In this document: positions 60,547-64,000 of the stretch, piece after piece
Numbering within the stretch: the first letter of the stretch is position 1
Layout of the letters: every line of letters starts with the position of its first letter
DNA from: Thecaphora thlaspeos
Taxonomy: Eukaryota > Basidiomycota > Ustilaginomycetes > Urocystidales > Glomosporiaceae
Assembly: GCA_900291925.1 (NCBI GenBank)
Contig: UWYS01000014.1
Coordinates: 434,001-498,000, forward strand
DNA length: 64,000 bases
Reading direction: 5' to 3'
Notes under the pieces: model-generated
The model's database searches: none
What the model saw: the letters and a program-made list of their open reading frames with translations, nothing else
Told to the model about the DNA's origin: nothing
Program-made: the position numbers and the translations under genes

Positions 60547-62109
60547 CTAGTGGAGACCGGCGCCGTATACGGCCTGGAAGCTGGGTCGTTGCTTGACGGT
60601 AGCCCAAAACTCTCGCATCTACGCGCGCAGGGACGACGGGAAGACGTCGAGGAGATCACCAGATCAGTGTCTACCTCTCCATCTTGCTTGGCATGGCTTT
60701 GTTCGAGCTGTAGGGTAAACTCACCTTGGGACCTACGCCCTTGACGGCCGTAGCGTGATCCTTGAGTCCGTTAGCCTTGAGGGCATCATCCAACCACGAG
60801 ATCTCATCGCGCTTTGCATTCTGGTTCTCGGCATAGCCTTCGCAGACCTTCAGTACCCTCGCGAGCCACGGTGTGATGTGAAGATCAGCAAGCGAGACCT
60901 GATCGCCGAGGGTGAGGGGACCTTTGATCTTGTTCTCGAGCGCATCAACGACGTCGGCGATGCCGTGCCAGAGCGTCTGGGTGTCGCGGATCAGCGTCTG
61001 CGACGCCTCGCGGTCGTTTCTCAGGTAGGCGCCGCGAACTACCGCTTGAGAAGTCTGTTTGGCAGTGTACCAGTTCTTCAGAGACTCGACAGTGGCGGAA
61101 GAACGAGGGTTGGAGGATTCGTCGGCCGTGGCTGTCGAGGCTGTCTGGATCTCGCGCTGGTACACTTCCAGGGCTGCCGTGCTGCGCAACGTCATGTAAA
61201 GTGGCGGAGGATAGGAGAACATCTCTAGTTCAGCGCGAGTATGGGAAACGTACGAAGTGGTGAATGTAACGCTACGCACCTGTCCTTGATCAAGTGATAG
61301 GCGATGCCGCTCTTCTGCTTCTCGAGCTCCTCGGCCGACCTCGCGCCCAGGAAGAGCCGGTTAGGGTCGGCAGTCTCGGCGTGAACCAACTGTGGTGCGG
61401 CAGCGAGAGGTGAAACGTCGAGATGCTCAGCCTCGCAGTCGTATCTCGTGTGTCGTCTCGCTGTTCGTCGGATGACACTCACCTTGATGATCTCGTCGCT
61501 TAGCGCCTTGCCCTCAATGGTGGCCGGGGTAAGGACGGGCGCAGGAGCACCGTTAAGGCCTTCGCCCTTGGAATCGAGGATGGGCTGCGATCGCGACTTG
61601 TCTGTTGGTTGCTCCGCGCGAGATGCATTTCGATCAGTTGGGACGATGATTCTGAGTACGAGAGACGAAGAGAGGGTGGGAGGGGGCGCCGACTCACCGA
61701 GGAACTCGAGGATGGGCTTGGAATCCGTCAAGGCCCTGAACTTGGTGTCGACCTCTGCCGAGGTGGTTTCGAGGATGGGCACGACGAGCGAAGGTACAGT
61801 CCCCTTTGCATTGATGCGGAGGTAGGAGGGCGCAAAGTTCTCTCCCTTTGCTGTTGGTTCGCATGCCGGACACATGGCAAGGGGACTGCCAAATCAGTAT
61901 GTGAAATGCGCGACTCGTCACAGCTGTCTGTATGGCGTGAGGGGCAGGTTGGATGAAGGAGGGGAGCCAAGGGACCTACAGAGGTCGACGATCTTGATCT
62001 CGAGGTCTTCGGCTGCGTAACCCTTTTCGACGAGGGCGAGGCGAGGGGCGCTTCCCCAGACGGAGCCGTCAAAGGTGTAGAGGACTGCTTTGGGCGCTGC
62101 GGAGGTCAT
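60547..62109 (-). CDS. Glutathione S-transferase-like protein
   Basis: Six exons: 61980-62109, 61698-61850, 61601-61483, 61389-61280, 61181-60725 and 60618-60547, all in frame (346 residues). The thioredoxin-like N-terminal domain is KAVLYTFDGSVWGSAPRLAL, IKIVDLSKGENFAPSYLRI and NAKGTVPSLVVP, with the cis-Pro (TVPSL) and TDSKPILEFL equivalent to the usual E-S turn (here D-S). The helical C-terminal domain includes AYLRNDREASQ, LTLGDQVSLADLHITPWLAR (the N-capping S-x-x-D motif) and the last exon RPSFQAVYGAGLH. An extra ~35-residue insert rich in Gly/Ala/Pro lies between the two domains, and Ser/Thr-rich sequence interrupts the helical domain. Substrate unknown; members of this fungal group handle glutathione-dependent detoxification or redox reactions. 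Confidence 0.82.
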
Positions 62110-62892
62110 GGTGGGGCTGCTTTCGTTGTTGGGCGGTCGAGATGCTTGGTGGAGATGGAGATGACGGCGGTGGTGGTGGAAGGAGGAGGGTGAGGGTTGA
62201 CCGAGTGGAGGGGCGGTGTTGTGCGTGGTGCTGTATGGCTGTTGGTCCGAGCCCGTTGGTCGTAACCAGGGTGCCGCTTGCCCAGGCTTCCTTGCGCTTG
62301 ACTCGGGGAAATGCGGAGCGCAGAGGAGCGCAAGGGTGGCGGTATTTTGCCCTGCGGCGATCTCATCCGACGTCAGCAGCTGCACCGCTGCACCGCTGCA
62401 GCTCGCCGCCTTCGTTACAGCACAGTACGGTCTGAGTGATTTTGCCTCGGCGACAGAGGGCGGCCGAGTCATGAGGGGACCAGAGGCAAGCACGGCACCA
62501 TATGAAAGCTAGAAAGAAGACTGACGTGCGAGGCATGCTAGAGGTACACTTATTTGCTGTGCTTGCAATCAAGAAAGGGAGGGAGAGCTTCTGCTTGACC
62601 AGGGAAAGAATATATATATATGTGTGTGTGTGTGTGTCGATAAGCGGTGTGGTGCGAGGCAGTGCGGTACGGTGCGGTATGGCGTTGTGGTATGGTTGGA
62701 TATGCGGAGCAGAGAGCGAGAGTCAAAGTCGAAGGAAAGTCACCGCAGGCCTAGCGCGAGGTAGCCCCGACACCGGCGGCAACAGCGCACGGTGAGTCGA
62801 CCATGAACATGGCAAGTGGCCAAGTCGACCTAATAGCCAGGCGATAACGGGACGAGGACGGTAGAGAAAAGGAAAGAAAAAAAAAATTGTCC
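62110..62892. other. Region between the GST-like gene and LTO1
   Basis: GST promoter side and LTO1 3' flank. Contains the TA/TG microsatellite at 62611-62637. No supportable gene. Confidence 0.5.
62611..62637. repeat. TA/TG dinucleotide microsatellite
   Basis: Five TA units pass directly into about eight TG units. Confidence 0.9.
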
Positions 62893-63675
62893 CTAATAAC
62901 CCAGCTGCGTAGGGTCGACCATTTTGCCGGCAACGAGGACGACCTTGCCCGCAGAGTCGTTCAAGCCGGGGCGCTCCTGCTGACCCGGCGCAGTTGCAGA
63001 GCCTCGAGGGCGAACGCCGAGGACCGAGCAGGTCAGCCTGTACCGGGCGCGGATCCGTTCGAGCAGTGCCAGCACGTCGAGCTTCGAAAGGTCCTCGTCC
63101 AGATCCTGGGCCGCATCATCGTCGAGATCACTGGCGACCTGACCCGCGTCGGACCGCGCGTGCGCGGCCGTCGTGTCATCGCTATCGTCGCCTGCGCTGG
63201 CGGCAAAGGCAGCTTCGTCTGCCGCGTCTGACGATGTGTTGTGCAAGGGAAAGGCGGCGACATGTTGCTCGAGGGAGTGGAGGTGCTGCAGCTGCTTGAC
63301 CTGCTTTCGGGAGCTGAAGTAAACATCGTGCAAAGGAGGGGGAGCGGGGCCGGCGAGAGAATGAATATGTGGAACGAAATGCCGAACGGGCGAGCAAGAC
63401 TATGCCAGGTCTCAAGGCGCGCACACTCACAGCTTGTCTGCCGGTCCCGAGGCCTCAATCAGGCTCCGCCAGGTCCTGGCCATGCCGCCGTAAAAGCCGA
63501 CCTCTTCCCAGACCTCGTAGCCCTTATCTCGGCCCAGCTCCCGGCCTTCAAAGGTGCCGTGTAGCTCGCCGTGCTCATGGCCTTGCTGAAAGCCGTCGCG
63601 ATAGGCGCGCTCTTCGAGGTTGTTCAGCGAGTCGAAGTCGACGTCGAACGCGGCAGTTGCGGCGGTCTGCTGCAT
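62893..63675 (-). CDS. LTO1: Lto1 homolog (ORAOV1), Yae1/Lto1 deca-GX3 family
   Basis: Two exons (63431-63675, 62893-63313) with a GTGAGT...CAG intron, 221 residues. The splice joins ASGPADKL to SRKQVKQLQHLHSL. The start MQQTAATAAFDVDFD was chosen because upstream sequence is leader-like. The family signature is a run of Gly every fourth residue: YRDGFQQGHEHGELHG, FEGRELGRDKGYEVWEEVGF then YGG. Lto1 with Yae1 is an adaptor that hands cytosolic iron-sulfur clusters to the ABC protein Rli1, needed for ribosome recycling and biogenesis. The C-terminal half has an acidic helix region (DLDEDLSKLDVLALLERIR) and ends KMVDPTQLGY. The C-terminal Trp usual for CIA-targeting tails is replaced here by Tyr. 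Confidence 0.87.
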
Positions 63676-64000
63676 TGCTGCGGCGCGTCGGGCGCGATGC
63701 CGGGGAAGCGAGGGTGAGAGATGTAAGAAAAAATCGCCCTCCCAAAAGATGGTGGTGGAAGCTCGGCAAGAGGCGGACCGACGCGTAAGATCGGTTTTGC
63801 CATCTTGTTGGATTTCCCGGCCCCCCTCGAGCCCGCCCGCGTCGAAGAGTGAAAAAGCAGACCGCACCGCATTGGCACATTTGGGCGGGACCCGACTCGC
63901 GACGGTAGCCAGAACAACGCGCCAAGCATGCGTTTCTTCTGGGCTGGGCGTCTCCGGCGCCAGCGGCGTTGCTCGGCTGCTGGTGCTAGTTGTGCTGCGC
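63676..64000. other. Right edge of the window, LTO1 upstream region
   Basis: LTO1 promoter side. A plus-strand ATG at 63928 opens a frame that runs off the edge (MRFFWAGRLRR...); its reality cannot be judged from 24 codons. Confidence 0.4.

Noticed and set aside
63928..64000. Start codon and open frame running off the right edge
   Set aside because: Only 24 codons are visible, and Arg/Cys-rich content gives no support.

Overview
This is a stretch of nuclear DNA from a GC-rich basidiomycete fungus. The genes are densely packed and carry short spliceosomal introns (about 50-275 bp, GT-AG, often with a CTGAC-like branch point and a pyrimidine tract). Codon third positions are strongly G/C-biased. 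The gene set looks like smut-type Ustilaginomycotina or a related yeast-like basidiomycete, but I cannot name the species from sequence alone. Apart from one deleted transposon and a few degenerate genes, the coding content is eukaryotic housekeeping.

Layout. 0-8 kb: 3' part of SVF1 (+), a 5'-truncated stomatin-like SPFH gene (-), a membrane-anchored DHH exopolyphosphatase (-), and an HP1-type chromodomain/chromoshadow protein (-). An intron-containing initiator tRNA-Met lies at 8.3 kb. 8.6-17.6 kb: a four-exon F-box protein (-), MPDU1 (+, with a GC-AG intron), a lipid-droplet-associated hydrolase (-), and a nine-exon OSR1/Fray-type STE20 kinase (-). 17.6-27.3 kb is the accessory part. It holds an internally deleted pogo/Fot1-like transposon with 101-bp inverted repeats, the complex I 75-kDa subunit (-), and a 5'-truncated, frameshifted GH43-CBM35 exo-beta-1,3-galactanase pseudogene. 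Two diverged copies of an unexplained ~295-bp non-coding element lie about 8.1 kb apart here.

27-51 kb is again dense: GRC3 (-) divergent from GCD6/eIF2B-epsilon (+), RPC53 (-) divergent from RPN2 (+), a threonine aldolase whose reading frame continues into a complete Pcc1 (KEOPS) domain (-), a PPR protein (+), VPS20 (-) and a serine-rich orphan (-). 51.5-58.4 kb is a 6.9-kb stretch with no gene I can support. 58.4-63.7 kb holds ICP55 (+), a six-exon glutathione-transferase-like protein (-) and LTO1 (-).

The genes do not form one pathway. Several serve RNA and translation (GRC3 in rRNA processing, GCD6, RPC53, initiator tRNA, LTO1, Pcc1). The main candidates for something undescribed are the predicted threonine aldolase-Pcc1 fusion, the paired ~295-bp element, and the TACTGTA/TACAGTA word that I found concentrated in three gene-poor islands, two of which adjoin truncated genes.
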